Source: Methanohalophilus euhalobius
GTDB lineage: Archaea > Halobacteriota > Methanosarcinia > Methanosarcinales > Methanosarcinaceae
Assembly: GCF_900215215.1 (NCBI RefSeq)
Contig: NZ_OBDR01000001.1
Coordinates: forward strand, 186,001 to 250,000
Direction: 5' to 3'
DNA: 64,000 nucleotides
In this document: positions 8,343 to 17,279 of the stretch, in pieces
Layout of the letters: the number at the start of each line of letters is the position of its first letter
Numbering within the stretch: the stretch's first letter is position 1
Notes under the pieces: model-generated
The model's database searches: none
What the model was told of the DNA's origin: nothing
What the model saw: the letters and a program-made list of their open reading frames with translations, nothing else
Translations under genes and position numbers: made by a program

Positions 8343-8455
8343 ATTGTTGTATAATTTCCGCTACCACTGTCATCCACAGTAATTTCAACCGCCATTGCTG
8401 CTGATGAAAGTAATGCCAGTGCTATCATGCTGACAGGCAAATGTTTGGTATGCAT
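8288..8455 (-). pseudogene. N-terminal fragment of a beta-helix surface protein
   Basis: Read leftwards from ATG 8455, the frame gives 55 residues: a signal peptide with ALLSSAAMA, then VEITVDDSGSGNYTTIQAAV, the opening of NosD/parallel-beta-helix surface proteins common in Methanosarcinales. The normal family sequence breaks off after NAANDT and the frame stops at 8288. The rest of what is normally a long exported protein is absent. It meets the 8071 gene tail to tail, so one deletion probably removed both 3' ends. Confidence 0.6.
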
Positions 8456-8570
8456 ACCTTTATCCCCAATTGAGACTTGTATTCAACCGTTTTTATCCTT
8501 GATGTAGTATACAGTCGTATATATGTATAAATCTTCTGAACCACAGGTACTAACCAATGGTACGCAACAA

Positions 8571-8720
8571 GTGAACTACACCACGCTTACGCATGGTGAT
8601 TCCTGCTTCATTCTTTGAACTTATGTTCACAAGTCCACAGGCTCTCCCCGTAGTTCCTACGGTGCTTCAAATACCTATCAAATTCTGTTTATTTAAAGCA
8701 AACTTCTTAATATTAATTGC
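8571..8720 (-). ncRNA. Putative omega (reRNA) guide RNA from the right end
   Basis: In characterised IS200/IS605 elements the guide RNA covers the end of tnpB and the right end, with its guide drawn from flanking DNA. By that rule the scaffold here would run leftwards through the hairpins at 8649-8663 and 8581-8597, and the guide would begin at 8570 and continue to lower coordinates. The 5' limit is a guess. The inference rests on architecture only; no transcript is visible. Confidence 0.35.
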
Positions 8721-9779
8721 AGCATTGACATCTCTGTCATGGGTTTCACCACAATCAGGACATTGCCATTTACGGTCTGCAAGTGTAATGTCTTTGTTAT
8801 GATACCCACAGACATTGCATATTTTCGTGGATGGTTCAAATTGTCCAATTCTCAATATGCTTTTGCCATACCATTCTGCTTTATATTCCAATTTAGTTAC
8901 AAAAGAACTCCATGATACATCAGAGATAGATTGGGCAAGACAATGATTCTTTAACATGCCATTAACATTCAATGTTTCCAGTGCAATTGCTTGGTTTTCG
9001 CTAATTAATCTGGAACTCAACTTGTGCTGAAAATCATTTCTCTGATTTGCTATTTTCTCATGAAGTTTGGCTATCTGCTGTTTTGCTTTACCTCTATTTT
9101 TTGAACCTCTTTGTTTTCGTGAGAGACGCTTTTGTAATACCTTCAGTCTTTTTATTGAATTATTTAGATATTTGGGATTGTCTATTTTTTCACCATTAGA
9201 CATGATGGCAAAATCTTTGATTCCAACATCAATACCAACCGCACTATTTTCATTAAAATCCTGTTTATCAGGTAATTCTTTACCATCATCTACAAGAATG
9301 CTGATGAAATATTTACCAGACGGTATCTTTGATACTGTTGCGGTTTTACATTTTCCATCAAAGTGCCTGTGTAATATTGTTTTAATCCATCCAATTTTGG
9401 GAAGTTTGACTTTATTCGTCTCAAAATCCACTTTATAATATTGTGGAACAGAAAATGACTGTACTGGATTTTTCTTTGATTTAAATTTGGGAAAACCTTT
9501 TTTCTCACGGAAAAACCTGGTAAAAGCATTCTCCAGATTAAGAGTAGCTCCACGCAAAGATTGTGAATTGACTTCTTTCAGCCATTCCATATCTTCATAT
9601 AATTTTGGAATTGTTTTATTCAATGTAAATCTGGAAATTGATTTTCCGTCTTGCTCATAGGATTTAATTTTCTGTTCTAAGGCCCAATTATAGATTACCC
9701 TCACACAACCAAAATGCTTGCTAAACATTTCTTCTTGCTGTTTTGTTGGATACATTCTATATTTGCAGGCTTTCAACAT
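8667..9779 (-). CDS. tnpB: RNA-guided endonuclease TnpB
   Basis: A 370-residue TnpB, the transposon-encoded nuclease ancestral to Cas12. The N-terminal helical/wedge region opens MLKACKYRMYPTKQQEEMF. The RuvC acidic residues appear in order: GIDVGIKDFA (first Asp, about residue 195), ALETLNVNGM (Glu, about 285) and HDRDVNAAINI (last Asp, about 350). A Cys4 zinc ribbon, CNVCGYHN...CPDCGETH, lies between the second and third. All catalytic residues and both ends are present, so it may be functional. Known TnpB proteins cut DNA guided by an RNA from the element's right end. Confidence 0.92.
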   Translation of the reverse strand: MLKACKYRMYPTKQQEEMFSKHFGCVRVIYNWALEQKIKSYEQDGKSISRFTLNKTIPKLYEDMEWLKEVNSQSLRGATLNLENAFTRFFREKKGFPKFKSKKNPVQSFSVPQYYKVDFETNKVKLPKIGWIKTILHRHFDGKCKTATVSKIPSGKYFISILVDDGKELPDKQDFNENSAVGIDVGIKDFAIMSNGEKIDNPKYLNNSIKRLKVLQKRLSRKQRGSKNRGKAKQQIAKLHEKIANQRNDFQHKLSSRLISENQAIALETLNVNGMLKNHCLAQSISDVSWSSFVTKLEYKAEWYGKSILRIGQFEPSTKICNVCGYHNKDITLADRKWQCPDCGETHDRDVNAAINIKKFALNKQNLIGI

Positions 9780-9994
9780 ATATATTCACCTGTGTCTTTG
9801 ATACTATTTGTATTCTGTGTCAAAACAATGAAAGACGCATTCAGATCCCACCTCACGGAAGTAGTCTTCTGCTTAATTAGATAAATTTGAACCTCTATTT
9901 TTTATATTATGAAACATAAAAAACACTAAAAACATTACTCCAAAAGAGAAAGGAAGACAATAAATAATTAAACATAAAATATTACAGGTAATCC

Positions 9995-10480
9995 ATGTTT
10001 AACAGCCAAAAATTAGCGGTTTTTGTAGACGTGCAGAATATGTTTTATTCTGCCAGAAATATCCATTACGGGAGACTTGATTACGAAAAACTTTTACGTG
10101 CTGTCGTAATGGAAAGAAAATTGACAAGGGCAATAGCCTATCTTGTAGAAACCCCGGATATCGACCAGTCAGGTTTTAAAAGTTTTATTGGTTCAATTGG
10201 TTGGGAAGTAAAAAGTAAGGCCCTGAAGGTAAGACCTGATGGTTCCACCAAAGGAGATTGGGATATGGGGATAGCAATTGATGCGATTTCAATTGCACCC
10301 AAAGTAGATACCATTGTGCTTGTTAGTGGAGATGGCGATTTTGTCGATCTGATAAATCACCTGAAAGCTGTTGGTGTACGGGTTGAAGTCCACTCTTTTA
10401 AAGAAAGTACAGCCGAAGAACTTATTAATGCCGCTACAGCCCATTATCCAATTGAAAGAAGGATGTTACTGGATAGATGA
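9995..10480 (+). CDS. NYN domain (LabA/DUF88) PIN-like protein
   Basis: A 161-residue protein of the NYN group, PIN-fold proteins thought to be metal-dependent ribonucleases. Conserved acidic positions are visible: AVFVDVQNMFYSA (first Asp, about residue 11), KGDWDMGIAID (about 92) and LVSGDGDFVDLI (about 110), followed by VEVHSFKES. Length is normal for LabA. The start ATG 9995 has no clear ribosome site in the AT-rich leader, so it may be leaderless. Upstream 9886-9994 is non-coding. No partner gene suggests an RNA target. Confidence 0.85.
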   Translation: MFNSQKLAVFVDVQNMFYSARNIHYGRLDYEKLLRAVVMERKLTRAIAYLVETPDIDQSGFKSFIGSIGWEVKSKALKVRPDGSTKGDWDMGIAIDAISIAPKVDTIVLVSGDGDFVDLINHLKAVGVRVEVHSFKESTAEELINAATAHYPIERRMLLDR

Positions 10481-10526
10481 ACAAAAACCTCCAATTACTC
10501 ACTGAAGCTGGCTGATTTAACAAAAA

Positions 10527-11441
10527 TTATTTTTTTGCGTCGATCAGAATGCAGGCACGACAGATGTCACCTGATGTGGGCCCACCACATATATTGCACT
10601 CTTTTTTACTTTTACCAGAAGGATTCTCTACATTTGCTATCGAAGATAGTAAGGAATTATAATTATCCGCAAACTGCCCGGTTATATTTGGATATGTTGA
10701 TTCCATATTCAAAAACATTTGTCTGACTTCTGCACGAAGCGAAGGTCCTGCATAAGGACATTCTGGAAACTCACGAAATATGCCTTTGAGGATTCCATAT
10801 AATGCAATTTCATACTCATTTAAAACTGAAAGAGGCTTTATCCTCAATGATTCCTTACCGGAATTCGGGGATGCAGTATTAATTATTGCATCTATATTTG
10901 CGGTAAGTATGTTCATCATGGCGGTTTCGGCCTCATCATCTAGAGAATGTCCTGTCGCAAGTTTTGGGACAGCTATGCTAAAGGTTTCCTGCTCCAGTAT
11001 TTTTCTCCGTAGAACACCACAAAGAGTACACGCTGAAACATTTCTTTTTTTCAAAAGGCTGGGTAGGGATCCACCAAAAGTTTCCCTGAAAGATATTATC
11101 CTGTGCTCAATATTCAAAAAATTTGCAACTTCCTGTGCATAAGCAAGGGTTTGTTCCCTGTAATTCGGTATCCCTTCATCAACCGTAATAGCAGTAAGTT
11201 TCACTCTCTCAAAGTACGGAAGTATTTTGGACAGGATGTACAAAAGAACTGTGCTATCCTTACCCCCTGATAATGCAACTGCTATATGCTCATTATCCAG
11301 AATAAGGTTTTGATCTGCAATATGTGTCCTGACTTTCTTTTCTACCATTTCACAGAAATGAGTTGTACAAAGGAGATATTCCCCTCCTGATACTGCGTTT
11401 GCTCCACAGGTTTTGCATAGAAGAGGTGTTTCAGCCGCCAT
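10527..11441 (-). CDS. ncsA: tRNA 2-thiolation enzyme (NcsA/TtuA family, TIGR00269)
   Basis: A 304-residue PP-loop ATPase that thiolates a tRNA uridine after adenylation. It has an N-terminal zinc finger (CKTCGANAV...CTTHF), the PP-loop AVALSGGKDSTVLLYIL near residue 55, the catalytic CTLCGVLRR near residue 135, and a C-terminal Cys4 zinc finger, CNICGGPTSG..CRAC. Its start overlaps the end of the ubiquitin-like sulfur carrier gene by 11 bases, which fits the carrier being its sulfur donor. Whether it modifies U34 or U54 cannot be told from sequence alone. Confidence 0.86.
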   Translation of the reverse strand: MAAETPLLCKTCGANAVSGGEYLLCTTHFCEMVEKKVRTHIADQNLILDNEHIAVALSGGKDSTVLLYILSKILPYFERVKLTAITVDEGIPNYREQTLAYAQEVANFLNIEHRIISFRETFGGSLPSLLKKRNVSACTLCGVLRRKILEQETFSIAVPKLATGHSLDDEAETAMMNILTANIDAIINTASPNSGKESLRIKPLSVLNEYEIALYGILKGIFREFPECPYAGPSLRAEVRQMFLNMESTYPNITGQFADNYNSLLSSIANVENPSGKSKKECNICGGPTSGDICRACILIDAKK

Positions 11442-11622
11442 GGGATATCCGATATACTTGTAGGGTATCTTCAGAATAAACAGTCGTTTCGACTGGTATT
11501 ACGGTTCCTTCCCTTGCCACGATAACAGATAAAGGATTTATATCTGCCATTTCCAACACATCTTTCAACGGTATACTATCAGCGAGGATTTCTATATAAT
11601 TGTCCGATAAATTCAGGATCAT
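11431..11622 (-). CDS. Ubiquitin-like sulfur carrier (ThiS/MoaD/SAMP type)
   Basis: A 63-residue beta-grasp protein ending in the diagnostic SHGG, the diglycine tail that is adenylated and converted to thiocarboxylate. The central sequence ADINPLSVIVAREGTVIP fits the ThiS/MoaD fold. It lies between thiE and the tRNA thiolation gene and overlaps the latter by 11 bases. It is therefore more likely the sulfur donor for tRNA thiolation (SAMP2/Urm1-like) than for thiazole synthesis, though thiamine genes adjoin. An activating E1 enzyme is not in the window. Confidence 0.82.
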   Translation of the reverse strand: MILNLSDNYIEILADSIPLKDVLEMADINPLSVIVAREGTVIPVETTVYSEDTLQVYRISHGG

Positions 11623-11626
11623 CTTA

Positions 11627-12298
11627 TCACTTTACATTAACTCTGTTTGAGGAATTCTGCTTTATTTTCCGGATAGTTTCAATAAAATACTTTGTTTCTC
11701 TCTTTACATCATCACTGCAAACGATTGCGGAAATAGCAACCAAACCATCGGCCCCATTTTCAACAACTGACACACAGTTGTCTTTATTGATACCCCCTAT
11801 GGCAACAATCGGAATATCAATTATAGTTTTGACAGCCTGAACCCTTTCAGGTCCAACACCCATACCTGCATCCTTTTTAGTAGTAGTGTCAAAAATCGGG
11901 CTGAAACCTACGTAATCAGCTCCCTTTCTTTCTGCCTCGATTGCTTCATCTGTATCATGAACTGTAAGGCCGATTATCTTATTTTCACCCAGAATCTTTC
12001 TCGCAGCATCAATCGGCATATCGTCCTGTCCGATGTGTACCCCATCAGCTCCTGCAGCCAGGGCTACATCGATACGGTCATTTACCAGAAAGATAGCATT
12101 ATCCCCACATATTTTCCTGATCAGGATAGCTTCTTCGATCATCTCTTTTGTGGTCTTGTCTTTCTCCCGATACTGCACAATCTTACACCCGGCCGCTACT
12201 GCACATTTTATATCGGACAATGTACCTTTCCTGGATAGGCCGGAATCTGTCACAAGGTAGAAATCAATATCATTAAGCAAAGATTTCCAGAATGGCAT
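11627..12298 (-). CDS. thiE: Thiamine-phosphate synthase
   Basis: A 223-residue TIM barrel that joins HMP-PP and thiazole phosphate to make thiamine phosphate. Family motifs in order: [14 protein letters not shown] near the start, [13 protein letters not shown] (pyrophosphate contacts), [25 protein letters not shown], and [13 protein letters not shown] prefer ATG 12298, which has TGAGGG suitably upstream; the frame also allows ATG 12313. It follows thiM by a short gap, giving a thiM-thiE operon that continues into the sulfur carrier and tRNA thiolation genes. Confidence 0.92.
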   Translation of the reverse strand: MPFWKSLLNDIDFYLVTDSGLSRKGTLSDIKCAVAAGCKIVQYREKDKTTKEMIEEAILIRKICGDNAIFLVNDRIDVALAAGADGVHIGQDDMPIDAARKILGENKIIGLTVHDTDEAIEAERKGADYVGFSPIFDTTTKKDAGMGVGPERVQAVKTIIDIPIVAIGGINKDNCVSVVENGADGLVAISAIVCSDDVKRETKYFIETIRKIKQNSSNRVNVK

Positions 12299-12325
12299 AA
12301 ATTGAGCCCTCATAGATCTGTAATT

Positions 12326-13117
12326 TCAGCCATCAACACTCTCAATATTTATCATAGGTCCTGCTTTTTCATCAGTAAGCCCGGACACTTCATCATACAA
12401 ATGCATCTTGAAACTGCCACTGCCGGTTGACTTGGCAGCCGCAAGTTCCCCGGCAACCCCGAAGAAAGACAAAGCATCTATTGCTGCATCACAGAAATCA
12501 TCGTTCAGGGCTGCAAATGAACCTATTATTGAAGCCGCCATGCAACCGGTGCCCACAATTGAACCCATTTCTGAATGGCCGTTTTTTATGGAAAAGATCC
12601 CTGAACCATCACTGACTATATCTTCTTTGCCGGTCATCACAACAGTACATGATCTTGAGATGGCCAAATTTTTTGCAAGCCAGAAAGGATCAGCATTGAT
12701 AGAAGTTGCTTCAACTCCTTTTGTGCGGGCATTTTCACCTGCCAGTTTTGCAATCTCAGAATAGTTGCCTTTAATGATATCAACATGAGCACTGTCAAGG
12801 ATCTTTGCAGCCATTTGATTTCTGAATTGAGTTGCCCCTACCCCTACTATATCGAGTACCACAGGGATTTGTTTTTCGTTTGCAGCCTTTGCGGAAATTA
12901 TCATGGATTCAATAAGTTCAGACGTCAGGGTTCCAATGTTAAGTACAAGAGCAGAGGAAATTTTAGTCATATCAGCACATTCTTCTACAGCATGAGCCAT
13001 TACGGGAAGTCCACCAAAGGCCCTTGTTATATTTGCACAGTCATAAATTGTAACCCAGTTGGTGATATGATGGACCAATGGTTTTGTTTCTCTCAGTTTT
13101 TTTAATGCATCTTTCAT
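12326..13117 (-). CDS. thiM: Hydroxyethylthiazole kinase
   Basis: A 263-residue ribokinase-fold enzyme that phosphorylates the thiazole alcohol in thiamine salvage. Motifs: [19 protein letters not shown] near the N-terminus, GVGATQFRN near residue 95, and the anion-hole [17 protein letters not shown] near 185 with the catalytic cysteine. I chose ATG 13117 because GGAGGAAGG lies directly upstream; a further ATG at 13141 would add eight residues with no ribosome site. I saw no TPP riboswitch in the leader 13118-13264. Confidence 0.92.
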   Translation of the reverse strand: MKDALKKLRETKPLVHHITNWVTIYDCANITRAFGGLPVMAHAVEECADMTKISSALVLNIGTLTSELIESMIISAKAANEKQIPVVLDIVGVGATQFRNQMAAKILDSAHVDIIKGNYSEIAKLAGENARTKGVEATSINADPFWLAKNLAISRSCTVVMTGKEDIVSDGSGIFSIKNGHSEMGSIVGTGCMAASIIGSFAALNDDFCDAAIDALSFFGVAGELAAAKSTGSGSFKMHLYDEVSGLTDEKAGPMINIESVDG

Positions 13118-13264
13118 TGCCTTCCTCCGTAAAATTCCCATTACTGTTTTTCACAATCGTGAATAGATGTTGCATAATATCTAATAAACCTTACGTCAGC
13201 CAGATGAATGAAAAAAGATTAAGATAACAGACCAAACCTTGCAGGTCTATTGGCTTTCTACAAT

Positions 13265-13609
13265 TTATTCACAAACATTATTAGCAGTATAAATCTTGAT
13301 AATTTCACCAGCCTGTTCCTCTCCCGCCCTACTGGCCACCATTTCCTGAAAAGCCATGACATAATCCGGTCTCAAGCAACCAAGGCTTTCCCTGCCATCT
13401 TTTATCAGGTTCAGTAGATATTCCAGTTCCTTTTCTGAAAGTGATTCCAGACGATGGGAAAAATCAGATATATCTTTGGAAAAATGATTTGCAACCGGTG
13501 GTAAGATTGACTTGAAATTGACCCCTGAACTGCTGCATTCCAGATCACTGCACTCAGGAGCAAGCTTTTTCAGTAACTCTATGTCTTTTCCATCTAGTTT
13601 GCGTGCCAT
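13265..13609 (-). CDS. Hypothetical protein, 114 aa
   Basis: Not recognised. It is a soluble, helical, glutamate- and leucine-rich protein starting MARKLDGKDIELLKKLAPEC, with a short cysteine cluster CSDLECSSS near residue 20 and LESLSEKELEYLLNLIKDG in the middle. There is no transmembrane segment or metal motif beyond scattered cysteines. It lies on the same strand between the rubredoxin fusion gene and thiM, separated from both, so operon membership is unclear. Confidence 0.6.
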   Translation of the reverse strand: MARKLDGKDIELLKKLAPECSDLECSSSGVNFKSILPPVANHFSKDISDFSHRLESLSEKELEYLLNLIKDGRESLGCLRPDYVMAFQEMVASRAGEEQAGEIIKIYTANNVCE

Positions 13610-13697
13610 ATAGTTCTTTTTTGGGAATTATTGGTTAAAAAGGTGTGTTTTACCAAAACCAGGAAAATGAATTTTGCCGGTAGCATCCCTATAATAT

Positions 13698-15476
13698 TCA
13701 ATCCACTCTTTTGGTACTTGCAGCAGTCTTATCGGGATCTACAACCACATCGATAATAGAAGGTCTGGTGGATTTGAATGCTTCTTCAAGGGCTTCATTC
13801 AGTTTTGCCGGATCCTCTATCCTATAGCCTTCGCCTCCGGTAGTGTTAGCATATTCCGCAAAATTGGGATTGGGGAAACTAACACCAAATTCAGGATAAC
13901 CGGACCTTAGTTCTTCCTCTTTTATGTTCTTGAGTTTGCCGTCATTAAAGACAATGACATTGATTCCTAACTCTTCGCGCACAGCAGTGGTGAAATCAGC
14001 CATAAGCATTCCAAACCCGCCATCTCCTGTGACACAAATTACCTGCTTGTCAGGATTATCAAGTTTTGCCGACAGGGCTGCAGGCAGTCCGAATCCCATA
14101 CTGGCAATATTGGCACACATGAAAGTCTCCTGGCCTTCACACATGAATTTCTTGTAGAACCAGTAGGTATGGTCGCCCACATCTACACAAATTATAGCAT
14201 CAGTGTCTGCATGGCGTTTAAGGGCCTGTATCACATAACCGGGATTTACAGGGATGGAGAGGTCCTGTGCATCGGCTTTTAGTTCCTCATAATGCTCCTG
14301 TTTCATCTGATCTATATGTTCTAAAAACCCAGTGTTTTCTTCCTTTTCATCAACAAGAGGAAGAAGGTCTTTAAGTACAAGATCCGCATCCCCAACAATA
14401 GCGGCATCTACATCAAAGGTTTTTCCGATTTTGGTCGGATCGATATCTATCTGGACAATCCTGATTCCTGAAGGAACAAGGTTGGCCTGTCTGAATCCCG
14501 AACCTATGATAACTATAAGTTCACTGTTTTGTACAGCTTTTGCCGCATGTTTTGACCCTATGGAACCAAGTACACCCAGACTATAACGATCGGTTTCGTA
14601 TACCACACCCTTAGCCCTGGAAGTAGTGGCAATAGGGGCTTTGATTTTTTGTGAGAGTTGTGTTAGCAATTCACCACTGTGACGACAGCCCCAACCTGCA
14701 AAGAGAGTGACTTTCTCGTGATTGTTGATCAATTCTGCAGCCCTTTTCACATCTTCAAACCTGGGAGCAGTCTGGTTTGAAACCAGCCTCTTTTCAGCGG
14801 AATATACATCCCCGCTAAGTTTGCCGGCCAGGATATCAGTGGGTGTGCTGAGTACCGAAACACCGGGTTTTTTGAAGGCATATTTAGTAGCCCTTGTGAC
14901 CAGACCGAGTGCCTGGTTCTCCCGGGCAATGGTTTCTGTAAATTCAGCAAAGGAGGAGAACAGTTCTATCTGGTCGATTTCCTGGAAAGCTTCACTGCCG
15001 AGATAGACCTCTGCCACCTGACCGGCAAAGGCAAGCACCGGACTCCTGTCGGTGGCAGCATCCATTAAACCGGTGATAAGGTTTGTAGAACCTGGACCTG
15101 CTATGGAGATACAGACGCCCAGCCCGCCGGTGATCTTCCCATGTGCAGAAGCCATGAAAGCAGCGGTCTCCTCGTGTCTTGTGAGAATGAATTTTATTTT
15201 GTCACTCCTGCGGATGGAGTCTATCAGGGGCAGGTTGGAATCCCCGGGAATCCCATAGACAAACCTGACACCGAAGACTTCCAGTTGTTCGACGATCTTG
15301 TCGGCAACCGTCGTTTCTACTGATTCGTCTTCTTCTTCCCCGCCTTCAGGAACAAAAGCAGATTTAGGAGCCCCGCATACCGGACATGTATAGTCATCAG
15401 GCAGTGAATCAAAATCCTGCCCTTCAACCTCCTCATCATAAACCCAGTTACAAACCGAACATCTGTATTTTGCCAT
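13698..15476 (-). CDS. Rubredoxin-acetolactate synthase-like TPP enzyme fusion
   Basis: A 592-residue protein. Residues 1-50 are a complete rubredoxin (YRCSVCNWVYDEE ... DDYTCPVCGAPKSAF, two CxxC). An acidic linker leads to a three-domain TPP enzyme of the acetolactate synthase/pyruvate oxidase family. The catalytic Glu is in RHEETAAFMASAHG, and the TPP motif is VTGDGGFGML ... VIVFNDG. Length suits the family plus rubredoxin. The rubredoxin suggests direct electron transfer, for example an oxidative decarboxylase passing electrons from a 2-oxoacid. The true substrate is unknown, and a genuine acetolactate synthase would not need this domain. Confidence 0.87.
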   Translation of the reverse strand: MAKYRCSVCNWVYDEEVEGQDFDSLPDDYTCPVCGAPKSAFVPEGGEEEDESVETTVADKIVEQLEVFGVRFVYGIPGDSNLPLIDSIRRSDKIKFILTRHEETAAFMASAHGKITGGLGVCISIAGPGSTNLITGLMDAATDRSPVLAFAGQVAEVYLGSEAFQEIDQIELFSSFAEFTETIARENQALGLVTRATKYAFKKPGVSVLSTPTDILAGKLSGDVYSAEKRLVSNQTAPRFEDVKRAAELINNHEKVTLFAGWGCRHSGELLTQLSQKIKAPIATTSRAKGVVYETDRYSLGVLGSIGSKHAAKAVQNSELIVIIGSGFRQANLVPSGIRIVQIDIDPTKIGKTFDVDAAIVGDADLVLKDLLPLVDEKEENTGFLEHIDQMKQEHYEELKADAQDLSIPVNPGYVIQALKRHADTDAIICVDVGDHTYWFYKKFMCEGQETFMCANIASMGFGLPAALSAKLDNPDKQVICVTGDGGFGMLMADFTTAVREELGINVIVFNDGKLKNIKEEELRSGYPEFGVSFPNPNFAEYANTTGGEGYRIEDPAKLNEALEEAFKSTRPSIIDVVVDPDKTAASTKRVD

Positions 15477-15894
15477 GCATTTCCTCCAAAATTCCCCTAT
15501 TATATGTGGTATTCATGTGACAGGATTGTTTATCAAATGCAGAGAACTCCAAACAATGAATTTCCCTTGCATAAGAGGCAAACATCTCCCCTCAAATTGT
15601 CAATAGCTGCAAGTCTGATAATTATATGCCGAAACTATGTTGGTACTAGTGAATGATAATTTTTCCTGTGGGTTTATCAAAATGCCTTGAAAAAGAAGAA
15701 ATATAGCATAAAAACTTTTTATTGATTGTTCTTATTACTACATATTAACGGCATCTGCCGGGGATGCTTTCTATGCTTATCCAGTTCAAATCCTCGATGG
15801 AATTGAAGAGAAATATAAGGATAATGAAAACAAAATTCACAATCAGAATGATTTAAATATACCAAATTTTGAATGAAGCATTACGGGGACATCA
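15477..15894. other. Intergenic region with a possible secreted-protein remnant
   Basis: Four hundred bases lie between divergent genes, with promoter-like AT-rich DNA. On the + strand an open frame without a start ends at TGA 15874-15876 and reads TASAGDAFYAYPVQILDG then a charged helix. The neighbouring phase just before it (15717-15750) encodes a hydrophobic LLIVLITT run. Together these could be a signal peptide and mature start joined by a frameshift. No similarity is recognised, so it may be chance. Confidence 0.25.
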
Positions 15895-16545
15895 ATGCCA
15901 GTCGATAAAAATATCAAGAGGATTCTCGAAAAAATCGGTGACAGGACACTCATCTGTGTCACCAAGACAATAGAACCCGAAAGGATCAACGAAGCCATCC
16001 GGGCCGGGGCTACCATAATCGGAGAGAACCGGGTTCAGGAATATGAAGATAAGCGCGAGGAAATCCTGCCCTGTGAGACACATTTGATAGGTCACCTGCA
16101 GACAAATAAAGTCAAAAAGGCTGTTGAGTTTTTTGATGTTATCCAGTCAGTCGACTCCCTGAAAGTAATAAATAATATTGATAGTAGAGCCGGGGATATC
16201 GATAAAGTACAAAGGGTCTTCCTTCAGGTAAACATAGGCAATGAGCCACAGAAACATGGTTTCAGGCTGGATCGGATCAAAGAAGTGATAAAAGAAATCT
16301 GCTCCCTTCAAAATATACGTGTGGAAGGCCTGATGTGCATCCCTCCTTTTGTCCCTGCCGAACAAACCCGTCCCTATTTCCAAAAGATGAAAGCCCTGTT
16401 TGATGAAATAAAGCAGGAAAACCGCGGCAACATCGAAATTCAGGAATTGTCAATGGGAATGTCCAATGACTACATGGTAGCCATCGAGGAAGGGGCTACA
16501 ATGGTGCGTGTGGGTTCGGCCATATTCGGGGAGAGGGAGTATTGA
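15895..16545 (+). CDS. YggS/PROSC family pyridoxal-phosphate homeostasis protein
   Basis: A 216-residue single-domain PLP-binding TIM barrel related to the N-terminal domain of alanine racemase. It buffers PLP and affects amino-acid balance, without known catalysis. The PLP lysine is in LICVTKTIEPERI (about residue 24). Further family motifs are IGENRVQEYEDKR, HLIGHLQTNKVKKA, LMCIPPF and the phosphate-binding LSMGMSNDYMVAIEEGATMVRVGSAIFG, quoted here in overlapping parts. ATG 15895 is the natural start. The gene is followed by a tRNA on the opposite strand. Confidence 0.92.
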   Translation: MPVDKNIKRILEKIGDRTLICVTKTIEPERINEAIRAGATIIGENRVQEYEDKREEILPCETHLIGHLQTNKVKKAVEFFDVIQSVDSLKVINNIDSRAGDIDKVQRVFLQVNIGNEPQKHGFRLDRIKEVIKEICSLQNIRVEGLMCIPPFVPAEQTRPYFQKMKALFDEIKQENRGNIEIQELSMGMSNDYMVAIEEGATMVRVGSAIFGEREY

Positions 16546-16553
16546 GAATTCAA

Positions 16554-16627
16554 TGGGCCCGCTGGAATTCGAATCCAGGATCTCCGCCGTGTGAAGGCGA
16601 CGTCATAACCGGCTAGACTACGGGCCC
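16554..16627 (-). tRNA. tRNA-Val (anticodon CAC)
   Basis: A complete 74-nt cloverleaf on the minus strand. The acceptor stem GGGCCCG pairs with CGGGCCC and is followed by discriminator A. The anticodon stem TCGCC/GGCGG encloses the loop TTCACAC, giving CAC. The T arm is CTGGA-TTCGAAT-CCAGC, with a normal TTCGA. CCA is not encoded, as is usual in archaea. The anticodon reads GTG valine codons. Confidence 0.93.
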
Positions 16628-16747
16628 ATGAAAGATATTCACCTAAGTGAACCACAATAAAATATAAGGTTTTCGACAAATTAGAAAATAGGAGAAGACA
16701 ATTTATAGAAATGTAAAAAAGAAAATGTGTGGTGAGAGACACCACTT

Positions 16748-17132
16748 TTATTCAACATACATCAATTTACCTTCTTCTCCGGGGTCTACCTGATACCTGG
16801 CATCACGTTTCCATTCGTAATTTCCATCGTTTTCACTGATTGCCCAGATGTCGTAATCCCAGTGTACCCTGTCACCATTTTCATCCAGCTTTGTCCAGCC
16901 GGTGACACCGAAGTAAGTATCAGAAAGGGTATTCATTGCCAGTTTAGTACTTTCATCATTCTCAGGCACTGCATCGAGATCCACGAATGTAGCCAGCCAG
17001 AGAACATCATATGCAGCCCAGTGCATATGTTTCAGGAGCCGGGCCAAGTTCTTCCTCAATTCTGGATTTGACTACCTGATAGCGGTCATTTTCTTCCTCA
17101 TAGCCATAGATTGGTGCCTTTAGATAATAAGT
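16748..17132 (-). pseudogene. Substrate-binding protein (branched-chain amino acid type) remnant
   Basis: C-terminal remnant of an extracellular ABC-transporter ligand-binding receptor. The upstream part (about 17045-17132) reads APIYGYEEENDRYQVV and EEELGPAPETYAL. A one-base shift near 17040 then gives AAYDVLWLATFVDLDAV and the downstream 103-residue frame ending YQVDPGEEGKLMYVE. The motif PETYA.AAYD.LW is characteristic of the family. The signal peptide, lipobox and N-terminal lobe are missing and no permease or ATPase gene is adjacent, so it is a dead fragment. Confidence 0.72.
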
Positions 17133-17279
17133 GAATCAATGGTAAGGTCTATCAATCCGGTACAATATTATGCACGACAATCAAATATACCATCGGGAAA
17201 AATGATAATAGCCAGATTTGCACTTTCTGAAAAAATAATCATATAACAGGTGTCATTATTACTAAGGGAGAAATGGATT

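Larger units (their letters stand above)
8571..9885 (-). mobile_element. IS200/IS605-family element carrying only tnpB
   Basis: The boundaries come from comparison with the short derivative at 25637-25793: the right end starts GTGAACTACACC (8571) and the left end finishes CTGCTTAATTAGATAAA (9885). The right end carries an imperfect hairpin, ACCACGC/GCATGGT (8581-8597). Another hairpin, CCGTAG/CTACGG with loop TTC, lies at about 8649-8663. There is no tnpA, so transposition would need a TnpA encoded elsewhere. The left-end hairpin that is perfect in the short derivative is degenerate here. Confidence 0.75.

Noticed and set aside
13118-13264. TPP riboswitch ahead of thiM
   Set aside because: The leader is short and I could not find the conserved CUGAGA and ACCUGA-type elements or the expected helices.
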